From Oscillospiraceae bacterium HV4-5-C5C (GTDB taxonomy: Bacteria; Bacillota; Clostridia; Saccharofermentanales; Fastidiosipilaceae), in NCBI GenBank assembly GCA_012034405.1, contig JAAVLZ010000013.1, forward strand, positions 1-64,000: a stretch of 64,000 nt of DNA, read 5' to 3'. How positions within the stretch are numbered: the first letter of the stretch is position 1; every line of letters starts with the position of its first letter. Positions 25,846 to 33,736 of this stretch are shown in pieces. The translations under genes were made by a program, and so were the position numbers. Under the pieces are notes generated by a model. The model made no database searches. It was not told the origin of the DNA and worked only from the letters and a program-made list of their open reading frames with translations.

Positions 25846-27132
25846 TCAGCTTTCAGGATGATCAGCAGTCTGATCCGGCTCAGCGGCTTCAGTTTTATAA
25901 GGTGCGGCGGAGTAGAAGGTTTCTGTTTCCTGCGGTTGGATATCGTCCAGTTTATGCTCGGCTTTGCTTAAATAGTGTCTGGCAAAGTCACGTCCGCCCA
26001 GACCAAAGGCCAGCGCAAAGGCCAGCGCGGCTCCGGCTATGACCAGCAGCAGAACGTAACTGATCACGCCACTGCCTAATTTCAGCTGATCCAGCACCAT
26101 AAAGATCGCGATCACCATGATGATGATTTTGGTCAGGAGGCCAATGGAGCGCCCGCCTGCCAGCTTTTCCGTGAGTTTAAGCTGCAGCCAGCTGGCAAAA
26201 AAGTAAGCGGCGGCCAAAATCAACACCGCGCCCAGAACATTGGGCAGATAAGCTATGATCGCGGCGCCGATGGTTTGCAGGACGTCCAGCTGAATGACAT
26301 TCAGCCCCTCAACCGTGAAGAAGAGGACAATGAGAACCTGAACCAGTACACCGATAAAATGAGACATGGAAAAATTGCTGCGAATGACCCGGTGATCAGG
26401 ATCAAGCTTGGCAGAATACTTATCCAGTCCGATCCCGGTCAAAAGCTCTGTCAGCAGCCGGCCGATGATCTTGCCCACGTAAACACCCAGGCCGATTAAC
26501 ACCGCCGCGGCCAGAATCTGCGGGATGAAGGAAAAGATGGTATCCAGCATCAGGATGGCCGGTTCAGAAATGGCCCGGATCTGTAAAGCTTCCAGCGCCG
26601 CGATAATGATCGGAATCATAATCAGGACAAATACAATATAGCTGATGATATGCGACAGGCTGTTGCGCGGCTCGGTGGTCAGACCATGTTTTTGCTGGAT
26701 TTTATCCACCCCCAGCCGCTTCAGCAGCGGCTCCAGCAGCTGCCGGATGACTTTAGCGACAAAATAGCCGACCAGCAGGATCAGCACAGTAGCGATGATA
26801 TTAGGAATAAAGCCTAAAATTGAACTGACCATTGAAGTGATGGGGTCGGCCACGGCGCTTAAACCCAGGCGGGAAAAAACCGAAGGCAGAAAGAGGATAA
26901 ACACAATAATAAAGACTAATTTTCCCAGATAAGTCAGGGTATTTCCTTTACTGCTATCCGTCACCCCGGCGCGGTTGATTTTTTCCTCCAGTTTGAGGGC
27001 CTTAAGCAATTTGATAATCAGCCAGCGGGCCAATGAGGCGACCAGATAGGCCACCACCAGAATCAGGATTGCCGCCAGGATGCCTGGTATGGCGTTGAGT
27101 ACGGCGTTGCCAAGATTACGCAGCCATTCCAT
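25846..27132 (-). CDS. mechanosensitive-channel-like protein with conserved TM-helix repeats
   Basis: 428 residues built of repeated units, each with a hydrophobic helix followed by an amphipathic stretch. Related copies are GILAAILILVVAYLVASLAR, NIIATVLILLVGYFVAKVIR, QILAAAVLIGLGVYVGKIIG and NVLGAVLILAAAYFFASW. This matches the conserved TM helix (PF05552) repeats of CmpX-like mechanosensitive channel relatives. The C-terminus is acidic and hydrophilic. A role in sensing membrane tension or supporting osmotic balance is inferred from the family. ATG 27132 follows AAAGGAGAAG; an upstream ATG at 27150 would include its own ribosome binding site. Confidence 0.8.
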   Translation of the reverse strand: MEWLRNLGNAVLNAIPGILAAILILVVAYLVASLARWLIIKLLKALKLEEKINRAGVTDSSKGNTLTYLGKLVFIIVFILFLPSVFSRLGLSAVADPITSMVSSILGFIPNIIATVLILLVGYFVAKVIRQLLEPLLKRLGVDKIQQKHGLTTEPRNSLSHIISYIVFVLIMIPIIIAALEALQIRAISEPAILMLDTIFSFIPQILAAAVLIGLGVYVGKIIGRLLTELLTGIGLDKYSAKLDPDHRVIRSNFSMSHFIGVLVQVLIVLFFTVEGLNVIQLDVLQTIGAAIIAYLPNVLGAVLILAAAYFFASWLQLKLTEKLAGGRSIGLLTKIIIMVIAIFMVLDQLKLGSGVISYVLLLVIAGAALAFALAFGLGGRDFARHYLSKAEHKLDDIQPQETETFYSAAPYKTEAAEPDQTADHPES

Positions 27133-27195
27133 ATGCTCTTCTCCTTTCAATCAATCCACCTGTCTGTTATTGACAGAGGGATGTGCTACACAAGA

Positions 27196-27224
27196 ATTAT
27201 AAACATTATTAATGATTAAGTCAG
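27196..27224 (-). promoter_or_regulatory. promoter of the TM-helix-repeat gene
   Basis: On the minus strand CTGACT (27224-27219) and TATAAT (27201-27196) are 17 bases apart, about 65 bases before the start codon. Confidence 0.55.
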
Positions 27225-27309
27225 CTTTGTAGAGAACAAATGTGACAAACCTGAATAATATGGACAAGCTGTAGAATATCGCGTTAAAACAACCAATAAT
27301 AATGAGAAA

Positions 27310-27333
27310 GCGGCAGGAACCTGATCCTGCCGC
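27310..27333 (-). terminator. terminator of the nfeD-SPFH operon
   Basis: GCGGCAGGA and TCCTGCCGC form a 9-bp stem with a 6-base loop. On the minus strand it is followed by the T-rich TTTCTCATTATT. Confidence 0.75.
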
Positions 27334-27399
27334 CCTGTTGAGACGACTGTGCGCCAGCTGGTCCGCGGCGGCTGACCGCTCGCGCTGAAGCAGTCCGGT

Positions 27400-28389
27400 T
27401 TACTCCGCGGAGGTATTCCCGGAGGCCGGGCTCAGCACCGCCTGCGAAGACGCCAGCAAGCCGCTGAGGTTCTGTAAGTCAGAGGGAACGATCAGTTTGG
27501 TCGCCCGTCCGTCAGCTACCTTTTCCAGCGCCTTAAGCGCTTCTAATTGAAGGTAAGCCTGACCGGGGACGGCCTGGTTGATCTGGCTGATACCAAAGAC
27601 CTGGGCTTCGTAAATGTTTTTTATCGCCTGCGCCTGACCTTCCGCTTCCCGGATCTGGGCTTCTTTTGAAGCTTCCGCCGCCAGGATTTTGGAGGCTTTT
27701 TCCGCTTCCGCGTTTAAAATGGCGGCTTCTTTCTGCCCCTGAGCGGTCAGGACGGCGCTTTGCCGTTCCCCTTCCGCGCGCAGGATCATCTCCCGCTTCT
27801 CCCGCTCTGCCTTCATCTGCTTTTCCATGGCGGCCTGGATCTCCCGCGGCGGCTCCAGGTTCTTGATCTCAACCCGTTTGATTTTGATACCCCAGGCATC
27901 GGTCGCCTCATCCAGTTCCTCACGGATGCGGCTGTTGATAAAGTCACGGCTGGTCAGCGCCTCATCCAGTTCCAGACCGCCTACAATATTGCGCAGCGTG
28001 GTGGAACAGAGATTTTCAATAGCGGCGTCAGGATTCTGAATGCCATAGCAAAACAGTTTTGGATCCATTATCTGTGAATACACTACTGTATCAACCAGAA
28101 TCGTAACATTGTCCTTGGTGATACAAGGTTGAGGCTTAAAGTCCTGCACAATTTCCATCATAGTTACTTTGCGGACAATCCGGTCAAAAAAAGGCAGGAC
28201 GATATTGAGCCCGGGCTGCATGGTCCGGCTGTACGTTCCCAGGCGCTCAATAACATAAGTGTGTGATTGCGGCACAATCCGGACACAGTAGCGAATCAGC
28301 AGCACGACCAGGACGACGATAATAATTGATACCAGCAAGCTGCCGCCCAAGGCGGTTAATGACAGAGGAAAAACGTTTAACCTACTCAT
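27400..28389 (-). CDS. SPFH/Band 7 (stomatin, QmcA-like) membrane scaffold protein
   Basis: 329 residues. One N-terminal membrane segment (about 15-37) precedes the SPFH domain with VPQSHTYVIERLGTYSRTM and PGLNIVLPFFDRIVRKV. A long Ala/Glu-rich coiled coil (about 195-265) and a C-terminal oligomerisation region follow. Such proteins form large ring-like assemblies in membrane microdomains and influence protease or envelope function. It is the second gene of an operon with nfeD, the standard partner. The 18-base gap between the two indicates co-transcription, and a terminator follows. Confidence 0.92.
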   Translation of the reverse strand: MSRLNVFPLSLTALGGSLLVSIIIVVLVVLLIRYCVRIVPQSHTYVIERLGTYSRTMQPGLNIVLPFFDRIVRKVTMMEIVQDFKPQPCITKDNVTILVDTVVYSQIMDPKLFCYGIQNPDAAIENLCSTTLRNIVGGLELDEALTSRDFINSRIREELDEATDAWGIKIKRVEIKNLEPPREIQAAMEKQMKAEREKREMILRAEGERQSAVLTAQGQKEAAILNAEAEKASKILAAEASKEAQIREAEGQAQAIKNIYEAQVFGISQINQAVPGQAYLQLEALKALEKVADGRATKLIVPSDLQNLSGLLASSQAVLSPASGNTSAE

Positions 28390-28407
28390 CTTTTTGCTCC
28401 TTTAGCG

Positions 28408-28890
28408 TTACTCTTTGGGGAGTTGATCCGCCTGGGGCCGCGGCGCGGCGGCGGAGACAGGCAGGGGATCAACGGGGGTGACGACCAGACGGACGCCGGA
28501 CAGCCGGTCTACCCGTACGAGCGTCCCGGCAGGAATGGTCTGGTTATTAAGCGGCGCCAGCAGCCATGAATCGCCTTCCATGGCCTCGCGCACCATGCTG
28601 TCCTGGGTCAGCGGCTGCGAGAGCCTGAATGTCCGTCCGATCAGCCGGTCAGCGTTAGTGGCGACAGGCTTGGTCTGCAGCTTTTTCCATAAAAAGCGGC
28701 GGGCCAACAGCAGAGACACTAAACTGACCGCGGCAAAAAGGATAATCTGCAGCGGCAGCCCGGCTCCCAGAGCCCGGGCGGCTAACCCGCCCAATGCCCC
28801 CACGGAAAACCAGACAAAAATCAGATTCCCGGGAGTAATCAACTCCAGCACCAGCATTATGATAGCCAGCGCAATCCAAAAATAGTTCAA
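28408..28890 (-). CDS. NfeD-family membrane protein
   Basis: 160 residues: two or three hydrophobic segments at the N-terminus (about 3-20 and 27-65), then a small OB-like beta-barrel domain (about 80-145) with LIGRTFRLSQPL and RVDRLSGVRLVVTPV. This is the short NfeD1b-like form without a protease domain. It acts with the SPFH protein encoded immediately downstream, probably in organising the membrane. The ending, rich in Pro and Ala, has no motif. Confidence 0.88.
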   Translation of the reverse strand: MNYFWIALAIIMLVLELITPGNLIFVWFSVGALGGLAARALGAGLPLQIILFAAVSLVSLLLARRFLWKKLQTKPVATNADRLIGRTFRLSQPLTQDSMVREAMEGDSWLLAPLNNQTIPAGTLVRVDRLSGVRLVVTPVDPLPVSAAAPRPQADQLPKE

Positions 28891-29044
28891 ATCCCGGCCT
28901 CCTTTCAGTACATGACACAGGCCGCAGGCCCCTGGCGATCAGCTGAAGCTTAAGCCTGTCAGCTTGACTGAGGACAGTGTACCATAACGCCTGGATTTAA
29001 TCTGGCGAAGCTCATACAAGCGAGCGGTAAAGAGGCAGATAAAA

Positions 29045-29078
29045 GGCCGGGTCTGCCTCAGAGGAAGCGGACCCGGCC
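29045..29078 (-). terminator. terminator of the permease gene
   Basis: GGCCGGGTCTGC and GCGGACCCGGCC pair over 12 bp (one T-G) with a 10-base loop. The minus strand continues TTTTAT. Confidence 0.85.
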
Positions 29079-29128
29079 CAGGACTGTCAGGCCGGGCTGG
29101 CAGCGCTATCCCGGCCGTTAGCGGCTTT

Positions 29129-30499
29129 TCAGCTTTTACTGCTGGCAGGCGTTGCCTTCTGCCGGCGCGCTTTAATGAAATCGCCGATAGACAACAGCAG
29201 ATTCAGCAAAATGCCGACAATCGCGGCCGACGCGATGGCCGGGATTTTTGCGCCAAAAATAGGAATGGCGTTATCCGGAAAACCGTAGTGACCGCCCAGA
29301 CCTACGACCAGAATGATCGAAATAACACTCAGATTTCTGGCGCTGAACAAGTCCACCTTTTTGTTAACCATGATCGCGATGCCCTGAGCGGCGATCACGC
29401 CAAACAGGAAAATGCAGGCGCCGTTGATGACTGCGCTGGGCACAGAACTGATGGCATTGGACAGGGGCTGAAAGAAAGAAAGCAGCATGGACAGAATAGC
29501 CGCGACGCCCAGCATCTTAACGGAAAAGTTTTTGGTGATGGCCATAGTGGAAATGTTTTCGCCGTAGTTGGTGCCGGCCGGACCGCCGACCAGAGCGGAA
29601 ACCATGTCCCCGATGCCGTCGCCGATCAGGTTCAGGCCAAGCTTATCTGCGATGGCAAAATGTCTGCGACCCTTTTTATCAGCCAGATCATTAACATAAA
29701 TGTCCAGCTGGAACAAGTGAGCGGTAGATTCAGGGATGGTGGCGATGGCGATAGGCATAATAGCCAGGACTGCTCTGGCATTGGGCTGGGGCAGGGTAAA
29801 ATGAGGGACGTCAAAAGCCGGGCCGGCAAAAATTGTCCCAAAATCGACCAGGCCCAGCGGGATGCTGACCAGGTATCCGACCAGAATACCTAAAAGGATG
29901 GGCAGCTGCGCCCAGAATCCCTTGAGATAGACTGAAAAAATGACCGTAGCCAGGAGGGTTACCAGAGCCGCAATCCAGGCTTTGCCGCTGGTGGTGCCGG
30001 TCGCGGCGTCAAAACCGCCGGCGCTGGTCATGGCCGTTCCGGCCAGGGATATGCCGATGACCAGGGCGATGGAACCGGTAACGGTGGGGGGCAGGACCTT
30101 TTCGATTTTATCCATCCCAAAACGCGATACAATCAGACCGGCGACAATGGAAACCACACCGGAACAAATAATACCAAACTGGGCCTCGGATATCAGGGCG
30201 TCCGGCGCTACCTGACCATAGGCTGCGCCGGTTATCAGGCTGATGGCGGCAATATATGAAAAACTGGATCCATAATACAGAGGGATACGTCCGCGCGTCA
30301 CCAATAAGAAGCAAAGGGTGGACAGACCGCTGGCGAAAATGGTGGTATTGACATGAAAGCCAGTCAGCAGCGCTACCGTAACCGTAGCGGGGAACATGAC
30401 CAAGATTTGCTGAAACGCAAAAATGATCAGTTTGCCGATTGAGGGGGTTTCATCCGGCAAATATCCGATGACAGGGTCCGGGGACCGTTTTTGAGACAT
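29129..30499 (-). CDS. NCS2-family nucleobase permease (UraA/PyrP type)
   Basis: A 456-residue proton-driven nucleobase transporter with about 12-14 hydrophobic segments. NCS2 features include the N-terminal FAFQQILVMFPATV, the substrate region IATIPESTAHLFQLD (TM8, with the key Glu) and the GGPAGTNYGENISTMAITKN segment (TM10). The AxxYxENIxxMxITKN form is characteristic of uracil permeases. A xanthine or urate specificity is less likely but cannot be excluded. The gene is monocistronic with a good promoter and terminator. No PyrR-type leader or riboswitch is apparent in its upstream region. Confidence 0.9.
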   Translation of the reverse strand: MSQKRSPDPVIGYLPDETPSIGKLIIFAFQQILVMFPATVTVALLTGFHVNTTIFASGLSTLCFLLVTRGRIPLYYGSSFSYIAAISLITGAAYGQVAPDALISEAQFGIICSGVVSIVAGLIVSRFGMDKIEKVLPPTVTGSIALVIGISLAGTAMTSAGGFDAATGTTSGKAWIAALVTLLATVIFSVYLKGFWAQLPILLGILVGYLVSIPLGLVDFGTIFAGPAFDVPHFTLPQPNARAVLAIMPIAIATIPESTAHLFQLDIYVNDLADKKGRRHFAIADKLGLNLIGDGIGDMVSALVGGPAGTNYGENISTMAITKNFSVKMLGVAAILSMLLSFFQPLSNAISSVPSAVINGACIFLFGVIAAQGIAIMVNKKVDLFSARNLSVISIILVVGLGGHYGFPDNAIPIFGAKIPAIASAAIVGILLNLLLSIGDFIKARRQKATPASSKS

Positions 30500-30542
30500 A
30501 AAAATTCTCCTTTATTCAAAAGTTGTTCACGAATCTTTTATT

Positions 30543-30570
30543 ATTCTACAGAGGGAGACCTGCTTGTCAA
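30543..30570 (-). promoter_or_regulatory. promoter of the nucleobase permease gene
   Basis: On the minus strand TTGACA (30570-30565) and TAGAAT (30548-30543) are 16 bases apart, about 45 bases before the start codon. Confidence 0.75.
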
Positions 30571-30725
30571 TGACCGGCGCAGCCTGAAGCGGCTGGCTTT
30601 TATCAAACCGGCTGATATCGCCGTCACAAGACCGATCTGATCCCTTAAAATAGAAAGCGAAAATCAACCGTCTCACGCCGCTGCTCAGAAAGAGCTTCAG
30701 GGTGGTCGGATCAGGGAGGATTTAT

Positions 30726-31673
30726 ATGACAGACTGGAAATCACTGGCAAGACAACCGGATACGGGCCTTTATATCCGGACACTGATGGAGGCGCTGGAG
30801 TTTCCGCAGCCGGCTCAGGAGGCTTTACAAAGAGACTGGCAGTCGCTGCAGGCAAATCCGGCCGCCCGTGAGGCGTTTGACCGCCTGACTCGGCGCTGGT
30901 TCCTGGCGGATTATCACGACGTGCAGACAGACATCCAGGCTCAGCTGCATCAGATCACGGCGCCGCAGGCGGTGACCGCCTGGCGGGCGGATATGCTGCT
31001 GCTGCTGGCCGCGGCCAAGCCCCTGTACCTTCGCTATCTGGGGCAAGGCTACAGCAGTGAGCTGTATCTGGCCAGCCTCAGTGATCTTCGCTATAAACTG
31101 CTTGAGTGCCGGCAGGTTAAGGGAGATTGGGGGACGTTTGTCCTGTTCTGGTTCCCGGAGTTTTACTGTTTGGAACGCTTTGCGCTGGGCCGCTTTCAAT
31201 ATGAGGTCAAGGAGTTTCCGGAGCCGGCTTACACGTATAAGAACTGGACCATCCGGCAGGGTGATCCGGTCTTGAATCTGCACATTCCTTCATCCGGTCC
31301 GTTACTGAAGGAAGACCGACTCCGTTCCTATCAGCTGGCTTATGATTTTTACCGGCCACGCTGGCAGACGGAGGTCATGGCTTTCACCTGCCACTCCTGG
31401 CTCCTGTTTCCGGAGCACCGCTTGTTCCTGCCACCGTCCAGCAATATCAGGGGCTTCATGTCTGATTATGAAATGATCCGCCAGGAGGCGGATCCGGATT
31501 TCAGCGACGGGTGGCGGATTTTTGGGGCGGACTATCAGCTGGATCCAAGCCTGCTGCCGCGTCAGACCGGTTTACAGAGAGCTTACGCGGACTGGCTGAG
31601 TCTGGGACACCAGGCCGGAGCGGCTCAGGGAATCTTTTTGTACGATGGCCATGAATTCTATCATCATGTGTGA
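30726..31673 (+). CDS. GNAT-like acyltransferase-domain protein (NAT_N/GNAT_C type)
   Basis: 315 residues, resembling the Firmicute proteins annotated as acyltransferase-domain (DUF5596) proteins. A helical N-terminal half (1-125) is followed by a C-terminal half with the recurring features FPEFYCLERFALGRFQYEV, GDPVLNLHIPSSGPLL and the closing LPRQTGLQRAYADWL. No canonical acetyl-CoA loop (Q/RxxGxG/A) is visible, so enzyme activity is unproven. GGGAGG eight bases before ATG 30726 sets the start. The gene stands alone between the permease promoter region and the superoxide dismutase gene. Confidence 0.7.
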   Translation: MTDWKSLARQPDTGLYIRTLMEALEFPQPAQEALQRDWQSLQANPAAREAFDRLTRRWFLADYHDVQTDIQAQLHQITAPQAVTAWRADMLLLLAAAKPLYLRYLGQGYSSELYLASLSDLRYKLLECRQVKGDWGTFVLFWFPEFYCLERFALGRFQYEVKEFPEPAYTYKNWTIRQGDPVLNLHIPSSGPLLKEDRLRSYQLAYDFYRPRWQTEVMAFTCHSWLLFPEHRLFLPPSSNIRGFMSDYEMIRQEADPDFSDGWRIFGADYQLDPSLLPRQTGLQRAYADWLSLGHQAGAAQGIFLYDGHEFYHHV

Positions 31674-31812
31674 GGTTGGCAACACGCGGTTAGCGTCAGG
31701 TAACTTACGTTACTGTGCCGGGCCGGTTTACTGTATAGACTGATACTACAACAGCCAAGCGCCTGGGCTGCTTACCGGGTGGACACGACGCCGCCAGGCA
31801 GGGCGGCTGGCA

Positions 31813-31834
31813 GTATATAGAATATACAGAGGAG
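31813..31834 (+). promoter_or_regulatory. inverted repeat adjoining the sodA ribosome binding site
   Basis: GTATAT-AGA-ATATAC (31813-31827) is a perfect inverted repeat directly before the ribosome binding site AGAGGAG (31828-31834). It could be an operator or a weak hairpin affecting translation. TATAGA at 31734-31739 is a possible -10 element further upstream. Confidence 0.35.
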
Positions 31835-31842
31835 ATATTATT

Positions 31843-32457
31843 ATGGCTTATCAGCTCCCCCCACTGGATTATGCTTACAACGCCCTGGAGCCTTACATTG
31901 ACGCCCGGACCATGGAGATACATCATACGCGTCATCATCAGGCTTATATTGACAAGGTGAACGCAGCCCTTAAGGACTATCCGCAATTGGAGCAAAAATC
32001 AGTTTATGACCTGATTAAAGACCTGGCGGCGGTGCCGGACGCGATCCGCACTACCGTGCGGAATAACGGCGGCGGTCACGCCAACCACAGCTTTTTCTGG
32101 AAGGTGCTAAGCCCGCAAGGCGGCGGGGAGCCGTCCGGGGACTTAGCTCAGGCGATCGACCGTGATTTTGGCAGCCTGGCAGCTTTTAAGGAGCAATTTG
32201 AGCAGGCAGCAAGCACCCGCTTTGGCAGTGGCTGGGCGTGGCTGGCCACCGATAAGGATGGAAAACTGACGGTTTATTCTACCGCTAATCAGGACAGCCC
32301 CCTGATGGAGGGTCTGCACCCGGTCATTGGTCTGGATGTCTGGGAGCACGCTTATTACCTGCAGTACCAGAACAAGCGGCCGGCCTATATCAAGGCCTTC
32401 TGGGAAGTTGTTTCCTGGCCGCAGGCAGAAAAGAATTACAGCTTCCGGCAGGCCTGA
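31843..32457 (+). CDS. sodA: superoxide dismutase (Fe/Mn family, probably Mn)
   Basis: Dismutates superoxide in the cytoplasm. The 204-residue protein has all four metal-ligand segments: [14 protein letters not shown] (first His), [14 protein letters not shown] (second His), and [15 protein letters not shown] (Asp and third His). The residues around STANQDSPL fit the manganese rather than the iron type, but cambialistic behaviour cannot be excluded. There is no signal peptide. Together with the Bcp peroxiredoxin, MsrA and the Fur-family regulator in this window it forms part of an oxygen-defence set. Two consecutive hairpins follow the gene. Confidence 0.95.
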   Translation: MAYQLPPLDYAYNALEPYIDARTMEIHHTRHHQAYIDKVNAALKDYPQLEQKSVYDLIKDLAAVPDAIRTTVRNNGGGHANHSFFWKVLSPQGGGEPSGDLAQAIDRDFGSLAAFKEQFEQAASTRFGSGWAWLATDKDGKLTVYSTANQDSPLMEGLHPVIGLDVWEHAYYLQYQNKRPAYIKAFWEVVSWPQAEKNYSFRQA

Positions 32458-32515
32458 TGACTGGCTGCCGCCGCGGTGACTGATTTAATTCGCCATCGCC
32501 GGCAGCAGCGACCGG

Positions 32516-32558
32516 AGCGGTCAGTCAGTCCGGATAAAGCCTGGCCTGACTGACCGCT
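32516..32558 (+). terminator. first hairpin after sodA
   Basis: AGCGGTCAGTCAG pairs perfectly with CTGACTGACCGCT over 13 bp. It is followed by TACCCCCCC rather than T residues, so termination here may be weak. Confidence 0.55.
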
Positions 32559-32569
32559 TACCCCCCCGT

Positions 32570-32633
32570 AAAGATCCGCTCCCGTTGACCCCGCTGCAGC
32601 CGCAGCGGGCGACAGCCCGGGAGCGGGTCTTTA
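32570..32633 (+). terminator. second, branched hairpin after sodA
   Basis: AAAGATCCGCTCCCG pairs with CGGGAGCGGGTCTTT (one G-T). The loop holds a second hairpin, CCCGCTGC-AGCC-GCAGCGGG. A short T-rich tail (TTTATATT) follows. Confidence 0.75.
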
Positions 32634-32754
32634 TATTGTCCTAATTCCGGCTGTTCCGGAGACGGACGGTTATAAGATGGCCAGGTCTTGCTTGTAGCTG
32701 GAGCAACTGAATGTTCTGAAATGGTGTCTTGAAGGCGGATAAGTGCCTGACTTT

Positions 32755-32861
32755 TATAATTGGTTAGAGTATGCTAACCAGGCTATCGCTCAAACTTGCC
32801 TTTCGCGCTGGTCTCAGACAAAAGGCAAATAATATAAACAAAAATAGAAAAGGAAGGCACT
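32755..32861 (+). promoter_or_regulatory. rpsD promoter and structured leader
   Basis: TATAAT at 32755-32760 abuts a hairpin TGGTTAG-AGTATG-CTAACCA (32761-32780). A second hairpin pairs TTGCCTTT (32796-32803) with AAAGGCAA (32821-32828). Firmicute rpsD mRNAs are translationally repressed by S4 binding to the leader, so these hairpins are candidates for that site. The match to the known pseudoknot was not established. Confidence 0.45.
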
Positions 32862-33470
32862 ATGTCAACCAAGAGACAACCTCGTTTTAAGCTCAGCCGC
32901 CGGCTGGGCGTCAATATCTGCGGACATCCGAAAGCGCTGGACCGGCTTAACCGCGGGGGACAGGCCGGACAGGCTGTTCGCCGCCCTGCCAAAATGAGTG
33001 AATACGGCCGCCAGCTGCTGGAAAAACAGAAAATCAAAGCCTATTACGGCATACAGGAAAAACAGCTTCGCCGCTATTACGCTAAAGCCAGCCGGACGCG
33101 GGTAGGTAAGCCGGGTGAGATTTTGCTGCAGCAGCTGGAATGCCGGCTGGATAATGTGGTTTACCGGCTGGGTATGGCCCGCTCACTGGCGGGGGCACGG
33201 CAAATGGTGACCCACCGGCATATTTTGCTGAATGGCAAGCTGGTGAATATCCCGTCCCATCCGGTCAAGCCAGGCGATACGCTCAGTTTGAAGGAAAGCA
33301 GCCGTGAGGTCAGCAATTACCGCGACAGCTTCCTGAACGCCCTGGTGTCCTATCCCTATCTTTCCGTTGATCGGGAACAGTTCAGCGGCAGGCTGGAGCG
33401 TCTGCCTCAACGGGATGAACTGCCCATAGAGGTGGATGAACAGCAGCTGGTTGAGTTCTACAATCGCTGA
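32862..33470 (+). CDS. rpsD: 30S ribosomal protein S4, zinc-free form
   Basis: S4 nucleates 30S assembly by binding 16S rRNA. The 202-residue protein has the N-terminal S4 domain (FKLSRRLGVNI...KIKAYYGIQEKQLRRYY) and the S4 RNA-binding fold (LECRLDNVVYRLGMARS, ARQMVTHRHILLNGK). Only one cysteine occurs in the N-terminal region, so the four-cysteine zinc knuckle is absent (C-minus form). The gene stands alone rather than in the alpha operon, as in Bacillus. Whether a second, zinc-binding S4 exists elsewhere cannot be seen. AAAAGGAAGG precedes the start. Confidence 0.95.
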   Translation: MSTKRQPRFKLSRRLGVNICGHPKALDRLNRGGQAGQAVRRPAKMSEYGRQLLEKQKIKAYYGIQEKQLRRYYAKASRTRVGKPGEILLQQLECRLDNVVYRLGMARSLAGARQMVTHRHILLNGKLVNIPSHPVKPGDTLSLKESSREVSNYRDSFLNALVSYPYLSVDREQFSGRLERLPQRDELPIEVDEQQLVEFYNR

Positions 33471-33581
33471 GCGGCGGCTTGGTTTAGCCGAAAAAAGCAT
33501 GTACCAATTATGATGATTGCAAAATACAACCAGAAGTATGGACGATACCACAATATTACGCATGTATTTGCAGGATATCCG

Positions 33582-33608
33582 GCGCCGTTTTGTCAAAACG
33601 GCGCTTTT
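33582..33608 (+). terminator. terminator of rpsD
   Basis: GCGCCGTTTT-GTC-AAAACGGCGC, a perfect 10-bp stem, ends in TTTT. It lies about 110 bases after the stop codon. Confidence 0.85.
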
Positions 33609-33736
33609 AGTGTCGTGAGCTCGCGCGTCTGGACACGGAATCAGGTAAAATCAGGATACAAATATAAGCAAAGGCTAGACTGACTGCGGCGACAGCGGCT
33701 GCCAGCTTCCGGCTTTTATCCCAGGAGGTGCCGACC

